Positions 8,947-21,163 of a stretch of 64,000 bases of DNA are shown in pieces; position 1 is the first letter of the stretch, and the number at the start of each line of letters is the position of its first letter. A program made the position numbers and the translations under genes. The notes under the pieces were generated by a model. It was not told the origin of the DNA. It saw only the letters and a program-made list of their open reading frames with translations, and did not search any database. Location: NCBI GenBank assembly GCA_029959195.1, contig CP114125.1, forward strand, positions 1-64,000, given 5' to 3'. Origin of the DNA: Dictyophora rubrovolvata (Eukaryota; Basidiomycota; Agaricomycetes; Phallales; Phallaceae).

Positions 8947-11200
8947 ATGGTCAACGTTACATACGATGCCTGTACGTATGCTCCTTTAGCTTCTCAATAC
9001 CCCGATTCTGACCAGGATTTGTTTACAGCCGGTTCGATCCAAATTCACCAACCAGAAGATGGCCCAGTCAGTGGTATTTACAATCCTGGTGATATTGCTT
9101 GGATTCTCGCTAGCACAGCGCTCGTATGGCTCATGATTCCTGGTGTCGGTTTCTTCTACTCGGGTCTTCTGAGACGCAAAAACGCTCTCAGCATGATTTA
9201 TTTGAGTATGATGTGCTTAGCAGTTGTTTCGTTCCAGGTGAGCTGTATGTTTTGGATCTAAAAAGTTTCAGTAGGGACTGAACGTTCATTAGTGGTTTTT
9301 CTGGGGCTTTTCGTTGGCGTTCAGTGAAACCGGTAGTCGCTTTATTGGAGACCTTAGTGAGTTACACGCCGCCTTCCTTTCTCCATGGGACAGGACTAGA
9401 TGTTTCATTTATACGATGTAGAGCATTTCTCCCTCAGAGGTGTTCTCGATTCGCCATCTATTGGCAGCCCTCGAGTCCCCAGCATTGTATTTTGTGTTTA
9501 TCAACTCATGTTCGCCGCTATAACGTGAGTTATTTCTTTTTCCTTATTTTATTGACATGGCCTACGATAGCCGCATCATCGGAGAATCCTGTTACTTTGC
9601 ATTTCTATATGACGAGCGGCTGACAATTCATTTTCACTAGGCCGATGATCGCTATTGGAGCTGTCGCTGAGCGCGGGCGATTGGGACCGTTAATTCTGTT
9701 TGTGTTTGTTTGGAGTACTATCGTCTATGGTACCACTATCTGTTCTGTTTCGCCTTCTTCATGTTTCTGATAATTTGACATCGCCAAGATCCCATCGCAT
9801 GTTGGACTTGGAATTCAAACGGTTGGTCATTCGTACTGGGCGGTCTCGATTTCGCCGGAGGAACTCCCGTTCACATCTCAAGTGGAACCGCCGCGTTGGC
9901 CATTAGGTTTGTATGAAGTTTGCTCTCACCCGAAAGACGTTGATTTTGATCACAACGCTGTAGTATATATTTAGGCAAACGTCGTGGATATGGAACGGAG
10001 CGACTGGCATACAAGCCTCATAACACCAGTTATGTGATATTGGGCACTGTGTTCCTGTGGTTCGGCTGGTTTGGTATGCCTTATTCTTGACTTCGTGTCA
10101 ATCATACGAATTAAAACTCCTCTCGCGCAGGTTTTAACGGTGGATCAGCTCTCGCAGCCAACTACCGCGCAGCAGAAGCATGCATCGTTACCAACCTTGC
10201 GGCGAGTGTTGGTGGCCTGACCTGGATGTTTTGGGTAGGTCATTATGCCATCTGAGCCACCCCGCTTAGATGATATTTTTCAGGATTATCGACTGGAGCG
10301 CAAATGGTCTGCAGTCGGCTTTTGTTCTGGGGCCATCGCCGGTCTCGTCGCAATCACTCCAGGTTCCGGATTTGTCGGGGCTCGTGAGACCGTTTCTTTC
10401 GCTTGTTCTAGTATATTAGTTAAAAAAAATTTTCAGCCGCTTCCGTCTTATTTGGCTTCATGGCCGGCACTGTCTGCAACTTTGCCACGCAACTCAAATT
10501 TCTGTTCAAATATGATGACTGTCTGGATGTAAGCCCTCTCTTCCCACTCATTCGCTTTCACTCAGTCATATTCCCAATAAAGATCTTTGCCTCTCACGCC
10601 ATAGGTGGTATCGTGGGTAATGTAAGCCATATATCATCTTTGCTCATTAGATATCCTCATCAATGTTGATCAGATCCTGACGGGACTCTTCGCACAAGCT
10701 GACATCGCGGGATTGGACGGTATTACTGTCATACCAGGTGGTTGGCTTGACCATCATTGGGGTATGTGTGAAACTACCTTTTTTCACTCGGGCTAATTTT
10801 CGTGGTAGTTCAACTGGGTAAACAGTTGGCTGACTCAGTTGCCGGCTTATCATATTCTTTCGTTGTTACGGTAAGTTTCTCTGATTTGGGTCTAAGTCTA
10901 ATAATCGAGTAACAAAAAACTTGAAAGACCATCATTCTCTGGGTTATGCATTTTATCCCTGGATGCAGTTTAAGGCTCACCAACGAGGATGCCGAAATCA
11001 TTGGCATTGATGACGCCGAAATGGGAGAATTCGCCTATGATTATGTTGGAATCGACACAGAGCTCGGTGTTAGCGGTGCTTCAGAACAACCATATGGTTT
11101 CCGCGGTAATATTACGGCTGGAGGAAGGGAACCTGCCCATAAAAATTTATCTGCAAGCGCATCTGACTCGGGAGAAGCGGTTTCGAAAGAGATTGCATAA
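8947..11200 (+). CDS. Ammonium transporter, Amt/Mep family, 13 exons
   Basis: Joined exons (8947-9237, 9293-9356, 9422-9524, 9641-9729, 9789-9906, 9964-10073, 10131-10234, 10284-10383, 10437-10528, 10583-10621, 10674-10761, 10809-10870, 10928-11200) encode 510 residues, the usual Amt/Mep length. It should import ammonium across the plasma membrane as a trimer of 11-helix subunits. Visible landmarks are the first membrane helix ending [17 protein letters not shown], the family signature [18 protein letters not shown] with the first pore histidine, the second in [12 protein letters not shown], and conserved KYDDCLD. The C-terminal tail (from [20 protein letters not shown]) is the conserved cytosolic regulatory region. 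All 12 introns are GT-AG and the frame is intact. GATA-factor sites upstream fit nitrogen control. It could be any of the two or three Mep paralogues typical of basidiomycetes. Confidence 0.97.
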
Positions 11201-12057
11201 TTTTTCTTTCTGAATTAAACTAGTAAATCTAGTGATATATACAAAATTTCAGTTTATTTTAGATCTATTATTATCCGCGCTCTTTTTTCTTTATTTTTTC
11301 TTGCCCTTCGATATTTACATATATCATATATCACACCAAACATGTCTCCTGGCGAAACATTCGATCACATTAGTACCACAACAAAAAACGTCACACTTCC
11401 TTAAAAGCCCCCTGCTTAAGAGCGACGACGTCATGTGAATGAGAAGGTGGGAAGACTACTTAACGAGAATAAAGCATGCTTGTCAGTTGGTAATTCACAG
11501 GACCTTTGCAGGCCCCAGCTCCACATGACTACGTATCTTCTACGCCACCAAGACAGTTATGTCTCAGTCGTTCCAGTCTTCGAAGTTGACCAGTACTAGT
11601 GCCCGTCATAGCTCCGAGTCCAGGTACGCAAGGTGTTTGCACACCAGAAGCGTCGTGGGAAAATGCCATAAGGACAGGCTATGCTCATGAAGCTTTTGGG
11701 GAAAGAAAATAGCACATCCATGAGACACATTTATGGACTAGAAGCTTAAGATTTGGATTTGAGCAAGTTTCGAGTGATAGATCAATGGAATTTGAAATCT
11801 GAAGACCTATATGGAGTTGTATTACTGTAAACGACGTTCAAGTCACGCATTGGAACGTCTTTCTCAATGCCCGATGCTAGAGCTAGTAAGCGAGGTTTAG
11901 TACTAAATGCTATTATTATTATTTGTTGAGGTACCTATATTTATTATATTGTATTGACAAGAAATTTTTTTAAAAATACTGGATTCGGAGACGCTGACTA
12001 GAGGGTCATTGCTTTACGAAACACAAGCAAACCTCTCAACCATTTCTTGGCCACTCA
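11201..12057. other. Convergent intergenic region
   Basis: Lies between the 3' ends of the ammonium transporter and the deacetylase. The first ~200 bp is T-rich. The only coding hint is the small spliced ORF at 11559-11712. The segment 11900-11975 is AT-rich. No RNA gene or repeat is recognised. Confidence 0.5.
11559..11712 (+). CDS. Possible 34-residue spliced peptide
   Basis: An ATG at 11559 opens MSQSFQSSKLTSTSARHSSE. Removing a GT-AG intron at 11624-11672 (49 nt) joins it to GYAHEAFGERK and a TAG at 11710-11712. The Ser/Thr-rich start and the charged end look protein-like, but such a short match could be chance. No family is recognised. Confidence 0.22.
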
Positions 12058-14281
12058 TTATTCAGCGAACCATACTTCTTCTCCACGAACCCAAGTTCCC
12101 TTGACATACCCATTGGGGTCTAAGATAACAAAATCGGCATCTGCCCCTGGACGAAGCGTTCCCTTTCGCGCTTCGATGCCTAGGCATCTGAAGAATCAAG
12201 GTAACGAGAGAGAACGATGAAGACACAGATGAACAACATACGCGGCCGGATTGTACGTAACGCACTTCAGAGCTTCCCCCAAGGTGGATCCCGTGAATTG
12301 AACAAAGTTGCGTACGCAGATATCCAGTGTCACGACGCTAATGACATTCATTGGTCATTGGTTAGATAAAGCTGCACGAAATAGTGAGATTCACCTTCCA
12401 GCAAGTGTATCCGTTCCTTCAATGTAAAGCTTCACACCATCTTTTATCAAACGCCTATTATCTCGCCAATCATGCAGACCATCTTCCAGATGAGGATCGA
12501 GCATTGGCATCGCTGACGGCGCGCAATAAGAGATTTACGTTGCACATAGATTGGAGAAGCACATTCGAATTACCATCTGTGACAAGAATACAACCTTCTG
12601 GATGAGCAGTGTAAGCCAACTAATCAGAGATGAGCAACGAGACAAATGGTACAAGCACTGGGAGAAAAGCTTACCCTGACTGAATGGGCATGCGAATGAC
12701 ATCCGTCAACGATGATACCGTAGTACGGCTTGCGAAGCAGTTTTGTTGGAGGCGATGCCGTTAAAGGAGATGTGGGATTTCTCTTAATGCTAGAACTAGA
12801 GAGAGCACGGCTTAGAGGTGGTATGGGATTGTGCCTTGTCGGGTAGATGACGGGTGTTTGTGGTGGCGTGGATAGCTCCGACAATGCTTCAGATGCAAAC
12901 TCTGAGCCAGTTTGTGGAGCCAGTTTCGCGTCATCTGATAACATAACAATCGGATTTCAGTAAGCCGCTCGTTAAAAAATCAATCGCGATTCTACCTTCA
13001 TAAGTGAACTGCGAGTTAATAGTGACGCCGTTGACAGAAGCGTTATCGATAGGATTCACGGAAGAGGCACCAAGCAGGCCAATAATGCTAGGATCGCGGT
13101 GATGGAGTTGGGGCATGGCGTTGAATAGATGTGTTATAAGCCGGGCCCCAGATTTTACAGCTTGAAGCGAGATATCGGAGGAAGCAATGCTATTGATAAC
13201 GAAGAGAGGTCACTGGCTTGACGTGCAGCATCGGCGTTATAGCTACGGACCTATGCCCAATGGAACAGATAACACCCCGTTTGGATAACTCTGGAATAGC
13301 GGAGATGACTCCTTCTACTTCAGGCGCCACAGTTATCATCCTAACGAAGGGAGGGCTGGATGTACTAGACGTAACACTGTTGAGTTGATTCATAGACAGC
13401 TCTGCTTGATCACGTAGAGCCGCAGAACCATAAACAGCTTCAAAGGCGGCAAATCCTATGATGGTAGATTATCAGCGCAAAAAGAGGTGTAGAAAAGAAG
13501 TATAGGTTGCTAACCATCAGTAGCTACCAACAGATACCCTGGCATATGTGCGCCTCTTTTAGCACTGTGCAAAAAAGGACCTTCAGCATGCCAACCAAGC
13601 AACGTCGCGCTTCTTGGATGGGATGCGGCAGCTAAGAGAGGAAGAAGCTACATGGACCGAATGAAAAAAGGGTAGGTGACGAAGGATCGAGTTTCAAGTT
13701 ACTTTGACATAGAGGGACTTCTCTTGTGTCTAGGGGAGAGATTCTTTAGCAAAAAGGGTTAATAACAATAAGCCAAAGAGCCATACAATAATAGTCGGTA
13801 ATAACCTGGGAGAATTTATCATTCGAGAAAGGGGATACATTGATACATCGAAATAAACTTACGAAGTGACACCTGTCTCTACGATTCTGTTTGCGACCAT
13901 CCGCAGTCCTTCATCGTATTTCCGGACCGCATCAGTATCGTCCTGGGGAAAGATGGAAAAATCAAATCCATATGCCCCATTTATTTGTATATCTAGGAAT
14001 CCCGGACTAACAATATGTGTAAATGTGTTCTAAGGACAGGAATAAACCTTACCTAACAATACCTCCGTTTAAGTTTATAGTGGTGCTGGGGCGTTGGTTC
14101 AATTCGTAGAACGTTCTCTTAAGTGACATTAGTTCAGCAAGAACACCCATGAACAAAATGAGGTTACCTGAGCGTCAACTATGATGCCCTTCTGTTTATC
14201 AAACCATAGGTCGCGCTGGACAATTGAGCCGTCTTCAAGGGCAAGTTTGCAATTCGTAAAGCAGAGGAGATTGTTTGACAT
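12058..14281 (-). CDS. N-acetylglucosamine-6-phosphate deacetylase
   Basis: Thirteen exons encode a protein running from MSNNLLCFTNCKLALEDG to GTWVRGEEVWFAE. It should hydrolyse GlcNAc-6-phosphate to glucosamine-6-phosphate plus acetate in the cytosol, a step in chitin and amino-sugar breakdown. Metal and catalytic landmarks of the NagA/AMDHD2 amidohydrolase family are seen: PGFLDIQINGAYGFDF, GWHAEGPF (metal-binding Glu), ICSIGHS, LITHLFNAM with its His, GIIVDGCHSH, and ILVTDAM (catalytic Asp), then NPAACLGI and GTLRPGADADFVIL. A Ser/Pro-rich insertion of about 55 residues lies between GLLG and YYGIIVDG, where bacterial enzymes have none. All introns read as GT-AG; one (13170-13235 region) must be removed to restore GHS-IASSD. 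The frame is intact. Confidence 0.93.
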
Positions 14282-14766
14282 GATTGTGAGGGTAAAACGG
14301 GGTTGTAAAGACGAAAAGGATTGTTATATGAGTTGCCCAGGATGTCCACGTCGACATGAACGACCGTGTCTTATGTGAGCCAACGAAGACCACATGGTTG
14401 ACAGGAAGATATGGCCCGAAGCGCCCGTGAGTGCATGTGGACTGAAAGACTTGTATGGCAGTTCTTCGGAAGTAGCAACGTGGTAACCTTTCGCAAGATC
14501 TATCTCACATCTCACCTCTGTAATACACTAACGGACAATGACTTGGGGTTCTTACTTGATAATACCACAATACTAGTGAGCACGAAAAGTCCCCAGTCAG
14601 AATGGGTCTGAAAATTCCAGAACTAAGTTGATGTGTCGCTTCACTCTTATTGAGGCCTGTTTCGGGTCTATTGACCCCTGATTCACATTGACCACTGCAT
14701 TGACCAGAACCATATAACAAAGAAAATAAAGAAAGCGGTGCACAACTACCAAGAACGATCTCAGTA
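14282..14766. other. Intergenic region between two co-directional minus-strand genes
   Basis: Probable promoter of the deacetylase and 3' flank of the acetyltransferase. Short ORFs on both strands overlap and are taken as noise. A short inverted repeat, GGGTC-TATT-GACCC, lies near 14665-14680. No RNA gene is seen. Confidence 0.45.
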
Positions 14767-16044
14767 TCATTTAGTATCACAAGACGTTATGTCATTTTCC
14801 TTGAGATGCTTAATGATTCTCGCAGGGTTTCCACCGATGAGTACATCGTCGGGCCAAGTACCTTTGACCTTTTAAGAGAGGTTTAGTATGGAAAGGATCT
14901 AATAGAACGAAACGCGAGACGTACTACCGATCCAGCAGCAACAACCACACCTTGACGTACCGCGAACGGAGATGAGTAGTCGAACGCCAAAACGTGGGCT
15001 GAGAATACGTACGATTGCCGATAGTGCATGGTCCAATTATCGTGGAGTTCCCTCCAACCCAAACCTAAGTAATGACCCTGTCACCCTGAAAACGGAGAAA
15101 AAAAGAAAACGGCAAAACCTGATCGCCAATCTATTCAGATGAAAGAACATCAACTCTTTCTGACTACGCTGAGACCCATGCTTACCTTTATAGCATGAGC
15201 TAACGCGCGGGACGTAAGTCGCTGAATGGGATCAAGTGAATGGCCTGCGGTGTATATCTTAAATATACTATAAATTGAGCGCAAAGCTTGAAGGATATAA
15301 AGTTGTATTACTCACATGAACGCCGGGTCCGATCATCACTTGGTCGCCTATCACAATTTTGGCGTTATCTGTAAATTCCACGAGCTCGACTATGGGGGAT
15401 AAACAAATGCGGTCAATTCCAAACCTAGAATCTAACGAATGCATGAGGTACGGAAACACGTTAAAGGGAAGACCAGAGCGCTCACTACGCAATTCCAATT
15501 GAAGGACTATGCATAGAGGATCAGCATCGGAGGCACGTAACTGAGAAACATGAAGAAAATACACAGCGGCCTTTGAACTCGATATTGATGCCCTCATCAC
15601 ACCAAAATGTTGGTAAAATCAAAAGATCTTTGCTAGCTTTCTCAGGAGTGATATTAAATAGCTCTAAATATACAAAGTTTGTCAGTTTTGGTGGAATAAG
15701 AACTAAAAGCAAGAGCAAGAACCTACCCGACAATATGGCTACCGTTTCAGGTGGGTTAGCTCGAATGTAATCCAAGGTGATGCCAGGGAAGTAGTCAGGA
15801 GGAGGCAATTTCTGTGTCAAAGTTGAAATTTTGCTGCCTCAAAACAAAACTAGTAACGCACGTTGAGCTGATCGCATAACTTCCTGGATTTAAGCCGTTT
15901 TTGAAGCCACCTGTCAATAGCTTCAGGTGGAATGTTCTGAAGAGGCCGAACTTGTGTACTCGTTTCAAGTTGAGTTTGGAGGCCAGCATCCTCTGTGGAC
16001 AGGTTCTCGATATTAACTTCTTCGTCAATGAATGCAAGTGACAT
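14767..16044 (-). CDS. Left-handed beta-helix O-acetyltransferase (maltose/galactoside acetyltransferase-like)
   Basis: Ten exons give about 232 residues from MSLAFIDEEVNIENLSTEDA to KHLKENDITSCDTK. The C-terminal half is a hexapeptide-repeat acetyl-CoA transferase: FWCDEGINIEFKG, FNWNCVILDNAKIVIGDQVM, GPGVHIYTAGHSLDP (candidate catalytic His), VWVGGNSTIIGPCTIGNRVV, VLIGGNPARII. Family members acetylate sugars such as maltose or galactosides. The N-terminal ~90 residues differ from the usual Mac domain, so the substrate is open. It lies 485 bp upstream of the GlcNAc-6-P deacetylase on the same strand, which hints at, but does not prove, a shared amino-sugar role. All nine introns are GT-AG after choosing the junctions that keep the hexapeptide frame. 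Confidence 0.85.
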
Positions 16045-17244
16045 CTTCTGGAGACCGTCGGAAAACTAGACTCGACGGGGATGTATAGGGTATTTATGCC
16101 ATTCAGCGTGAACCGCTGGGGCTGTCAGAGCTTGGGAGAATATTCGCTAGCTGGTTCTCATTGGCGGCTGTCATCAAGCTGTCACTGAGATAGCCATCGT
16201 CAATCGAATGGTAGAAGGGGGTAGAAGGAACCATTCAGTTTCCTTTAAACGTTTGTCACAAAGCGTAGAAGCTGATCATTGGCGCTGCTGTTCTTAACAT
16301 TGAAACTCTAATTAAAAGAAGCCGTCGAGTTTCAGAGCAAAGTGATAATAAACCTCCTCGAATTACCTTGACTTCGAGATAAGTTAGCTTTTTTGGGTGC
16401 TTGACATTCCTAAGATAGTCCGCTTGGTCCCAAGCTTTACTGTTCCTGGACAGCACTATTCAACTAGAAGGAAGCGATATATGGATTGTGCCACGACGCT
16501 GGCCTAAAATCAAATATCTCATTGATTCGTTGATACCTGATTCGTTGTAGTAGCTTTGGTTTGTTACTACTGTAGGCGAAAACGACGGCGGCTGATATTT
16601 CTGCTATTCTCTTAAATTATGATATAAAGAGTTCCCTGAGAATTGTAAATGACCAACGCCCGCCAGAACAGCAAAAGACTTTCCTTCCTGGAATCAAACG
16701 GTAATGATGAGTCCAGAGCGGCTGGACATAGAGAGCTGGGCAAAAAGCTCTGGGCCCAAAGGACTTTACGGCAACTGCGGCGACCCTGGTTATGTAATAA
16801 ACCTTTACAACGCGGCCTGGACACGATGTCATCGGCAACACTGCCTCCCAGTTTTACTTCAACGACCGCCCACAAAACGAGAGGGGGGCGATCTCCCAAC
16901 CGTTCGCTATTATTTTCACCTGTCTATCGACTGTTTTTATACAACCACAGAAGGTACTAAACCCATCACGTGTTTTTTATAACATCCATAACGATCGACT
17001 GTGAAGACGACCTCCCTTCAAGTTCGCCTTACGTATCAGTACTTGGGGAATTAAAGCCAAACTCTGCGTATGTCTTCTCTTTTTTTGCTTTATAATCGAT
17101 GTCTACAAAGCAACCCTAATTTACTTCATTGTTCAAATCGCTGTTATCTTCTGTCTTTGATGTTCTTTTCTTCATATCTTGCTAAAGGCTCAAAGCTACT
17201 TATCTAGAGTTTACCCCGACCATTTCCACGAAATTCACTTTCAA
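16045..17244. other. Divergent intergenic region, 1.2 kb
   Basis: Lies between the start of the acetyltransferase (minus) and the start of the EH-like gene (plus), so it should hold both promoters. Overlapping ORFs near 16600-16960 on both strands have low-complexity translations and no family resemblance. Nothing else is recognised. Confidence 0.5.
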
Positions 17245-19811
17245 ATGAAGCCCAACCCCCCTTCAAAGGCGAAATCCCGTCGACCTTTAACATTGCATGT
17301 ATCCGCGCTGTCTGATGTAGAATATACAGCTTACACGGATTGGTTAAGCGAGATCGTAGGACCTCTCGATGGCGTGCGAGTCACATCGAATAATTCCAAG
17401 GGTGAGGGTTATTTTGGGAACGACACCCCTCTTGGAAATGACGATAAACTGGCTTCAAGAACAAGAGCTGATGACGGCGATTGGGATCCTGAAGGGACCC
17501 TCGTTAGTGTACGCGAAGCAAGAGGTTGGATACGGGGACGGTGGGGGAATGGTCAGCATGCTTTGGACGGAGCTGTAATCGACTCTGTATGTTGTCAGTT
17601 TCCAACGTTTTATGGGGTTGAGTTACTTAACTGTTTCTTCCCCCCTTGACCTTCTCTTCGCCCGCGTTTCCATTCTACGCGTACCGAAATTACCATCATT
17701 AACAGATACTGAAGAATTTTTCTCCGGATTTGGCAGCTCAAGACGTCATAACCGGCGGGCAATTCTTCGCAGTCATGAGATTGGTCTGTCACGCCCAAGA
17801 GCAGAAACAATCCCAGACCGGACAAGAAGGCAAACTGATAATAGATGAATCTCTAGTTTTTGTGCAAGGTACGTACGTACATGAACTGTCTTGAAACAAG
17901 GCTGAAAAGTCATTTCTTTGCAACGCAGCTAATCCGAGCTATATTCCACCCGAGTTGTCTCAGCTCTCTCACAAAAAAGCGAGCTCAGCCTCATCTATGC
18001 TATCGGACTTATCTGCGTCTGCGTCTGTCTCGTCAAGGAAGTTCAAACCCCCACCTCCTGTTCCGCCTCCTCGGCAGTCAAGCGAGATTCTCCCAAATCA
18101 AGTCCAGCTCGCGGTTCTTTCCGAATTCAATACATCTACTAACGCCCCTACCCTCCCCCCTCGCCTTATGTCTTCCACCAGTTCTAATTCGAATCCATTC
18201 ACCCGTGCACTCGCATCAAATCTGCCGACATCTGACAAAACACCAGGAGCAGTATCGACCAAAAATGCATCGTCTTCTCTTTCCGAACCCTCACGCAATC
18301 CGTTTAGGCCAACCAAGCCCCCGCCCCCATCTCCATCATTCCTTCCGATCACGCAGAGCCCACCCACCATTTCGGAGTCGGACGATTCCTCTTCCCCACC
18401 TTCCAAGCGCCAGACGACCGGATCTCTTCCACCCCTTCCTCCTCGCAAAACGGCAATACTTCCACCTCCTAGACATGTGTCGATTAAACCCACTCCGTCC
18501 CATTCCCATTCAACAACGACCATAGTTCCAACAACGACCTATGTTCCACCCCCTCTCCCACCACCCGCACCTCCCCCAAAGCCACCTAAAGTGACCTCCC
18601 CTCTTATCAAACAAAGTTTAGAAGCCGCGAAAAATGCACAAAATCTCAAGGCTTCCCTAGAAAGTCTCAGCCGAGAGAGACAGCTCGAGATAATTAAGAA
18701 AAGTGGAAGTGGAACAACGGGAATTATCGGACCCGGAGTGCTTAGAAAAAGTGACGGAGACCGTCAGACGGCAAGGAGCATGAGTCCTCCCCGTTCTATG
18801 TACGATGTTGCCACTGCTCAACTTCGCGGATACCAAACACAAACAGTGTTGTCTTCCACGTCTGCATCAGCATCAGCATCCGTATCATCTCTTTCTTCCA
18901 GTGTCTCATCTTCTGGGATCTCAAACGGGAAGGATTCACGACCAAGGTTTACAGGATCCAAACCAAAATTATTTAGCGACACGACCCCTTCCGCTTTACC
19001 TTCGTCGCGCACACCAATCAACCCAAAATTTCCCCCTTCATCTCCATTCTCACCTTCATCTATATCACCTGGAGGTTCGAATCCAAGGCGCACAAAATCG
19101 TTACATCACCCCAGTCCATCTACGGCTTCTCTTCATTCTGGGTCGGAATTTCCATTTCCATTCACTCAACCCGGTAACACAAATCAGCCGCCACCACCAC
19201 CTCGTCGAAGACCCGAGAGTATACAAGTGTTTAGGTCAGCTAACGAGGCAAATATTCCTGTGAAGTTCACCAGTTCTAACCCGTTTACTTTGCCTTCGCA
19301 AGAACAAGGACAAAAACAAGCGCTTGCACAAGATTGGCCACCTCCGAAGCTGGCTTCTTCTAGTCCTAATGCTATTAAATCATCTCGCAGGGTATCGACG
19401 TCAACAATGGCAACACATTTATCTGAGCCAGCGCCTCCTCATAATTATGGTAGTTCACCCTCTCCCGGAACAGCAGTCTTTGACACTATACAACGTACCT
19501 TTTCAAGTCTATCCACGCTCAAACCAGGCCCTGGGTTCGAGTCCGCGAGAATCCGTGCTGAAGGGCGTGTATTACCATCTGGATTTAGTAAAGTAGGCGG
19601 GAAAGGAAAGGGTATGGAAAAAGAAAGATTAATGGACGATGTGGATGACGAAAACCGTCGTGGAAGGGCATCTGGGAATTACGAACGGGACCAGAGAACT
19701 GATAATGTTACCAGGGATGACACTGGTTTTTCCGGTCTATCGCAGGATTCGGTGATGGATAACTTGAAAATACCAGTGCACCCGAATGAAGGATGGATGA
19801 GCCTTAGTTAG
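17245..19811 (+). CDS. Proline/serine-rich protein with N-terminal EH/EF-hand-like region and NPF motifs
   Basis: Exons 17245-17586, 17706-17868 and 17929-19811 encode 795 residues. Residues about 1-170 match a conserved fungal module (LHVSALSDVEYTAYTDWL, VREARGWIRGRWG, then LAAQDVITGGQFFAVMRLV) that resembles an EH/EF-hand fold. The remainder is disordered: polyproline runs such as PPPPVPPPR, Ser tracts, one helical stretch (SLEAAKNAQNLKASLESLSR) and a charged tail. Three NPF tripeptides (near 18192, 18297 and 19278) are ligands of EH domains, and the polyproline runs suit SH3 partners. An adaptor in endocytosis or actin patches is inferred. Start choice: the ATG at 17245 follows an in-frame upstream ATG at 17179 whose 22 extra residues look untranslated. 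Large ORFs in other frames are shadows. Confidence 0.8.
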
Positions 19812-20181
19812 CGTCTGTACAACGTATCTCTTAAGTCTGTCGCTTATTTGCTTTCTATTATGTTTAAGCATTAGAAATTGCAGAGAATTGTATTGTACAT
19901 TTATTACCCCCTCATTACTTTGCAGCTATCCAACCAACTTACAGTAAACTAGCTGTCAAAGGTATGCCTTTGAGAATAAGTAGTTTACTTCACTGCTTTC
20001 GAATGTCAACGTTTTATGGACCTGGGCTTTACCAGGTTAACAAAATAGTTGAAACTTTATTAAGGTCAGAATGAGCCGTGTAACGACGGAGTATTAAAGG
20101 ACCGTTGGACGTCTAAGAAATTAATATATTAAAGCATTTTCATTAGTTTTCCGCCCTTCTTGCCCCGCGAGTAGCTGCTGG
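19812..20181. other. Convergent intergenic region
   Basis: 370 bp between two 3' ends. AT-rich with no ORF, repeat or RNA gene recognised; it probably holds both polyadenylation regions. Confidence 0.5.
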
Positions 20182-21163
20182 TCATATGTACCTCGATACC
20201 GGCTCATTCGGCAGCTGCTTCTCGACATCCGATGATGTGAATTCTTTTTGGCTACTGTCGGTTATGACAACGGCAGGAGGAACTTTGATGGTCATTCCAC
20301 TGTACGTGCTGAATGCGCCCAGACTGCCCGTGCTGAACCTTCCCTGGGGATTCCGATAGATAACGGGTAAGGTACTGTATCTACGATCTCTCCCCATAGT
20401 ATCCATCATCTCGGGTTCGGGCATTTCCAAAGGTTCGCCCATCTTGTCAGTGTAGTAGAACCAGAACGTTGGGTAATTGCGCTGGATGTTGTTAGAAATG
20501 ATGGCGACTAAGACTATGATTATCGACGAAAGTAAGACGATGCCAAGATAATACCAGCCGATGTCTCGAATTTGATCGTTGACAGCAGCTAGAAGAGCCG
20601 TGGATCCTATAAAAACTGTTAGAAAGAAAAGAGAGGGCGTCGTAGCGCTAGAGATACTCGCCGGCAGGTGGATGTCTTGTGCCAGTCAACTGCATGGCGA
20701 GAATAGCAAGGGCAGTCGCTAAGCATCCTGCGAGCCAGGCATGCTCATTGAACTTGTCAGGTCCGCTTGCCAAGAATACCTTGGTAACCACTATTCCCGT
20801 AAATGCAGCAATGAAGTGTCCACCAAGAACTGCTCGAGGTTGGGCGAAGGGAGAGTCGATCACACCGTAGACCAGGACCGTGCTGCCACCCTGTCATTGT
20901 TGAGAAGGAAATATTAGTGACACGCAGAAAAATCAAAATATACATATACGTACAAAGCTGGCAACTATGCTTGGGACATTGCGTTCTACGAAGAAACGAG
21001 TGCCGAAAATACCCTGGAGCAAAGCGAGTGACACGAAAGTCCCAATGAAGGCCCATACGCAGAGGATGAGCGAAGATGATGGAGGAGGAGTCTCAGCCCG
21101 ATATCCTAACCAATGATTCGCCCAGGTAGGAAGCCGTGTAAGTCTATAAGAACCCGCGCCCAT
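20182..21163 (-). CDS. HPP-family integral membrane protein
   Basis: Three exons (21163-20954, 20890-20662, 20606-20182) encode 287 residues. The HPP domain is plain: LPTWANHWLGYR near the start, DSPFAQPRAVLGGHFIAAFTG, MQLTGTRHPPAGSTALLAAV containing the name-giving HPP, and GWYYLGIVLLSSIII. Four or five membrane helices are visible, followed by a cytosolic tail of about 100 residues. Some plant and cyanobacterial HPP proteins move nitrite across plastid or plasma membranes, but fungal members are uncharacterised, so function is open. The second intron (20607-20661, 55 nt) works only with a GC donor (G|GCGAGT). The GT alternatives break the HPPAGSTALL frame. Confidence 0.9.

Noticed and set aside
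15000-15090. Alternative open frame in the acetyltransferase reading KGHYLGLGWRELH
   Set aside because: It removes the hexapeptide VWVGGNSTIIGPCTIG, which fits the family exactly in the other frame.
17860-18525. 221-codon ORF overlapping the EH-like gene in another frame
   Set aside because: A shadow of the Ser/Pro-rich coding sequence; the composition is explained by the real frame.
19074-19090. GGTTCGAATCC, a match to the tRNA box B
   Set aside because: Lies inside the EH-like coding sequence and has no box A or tRNA fold around it.
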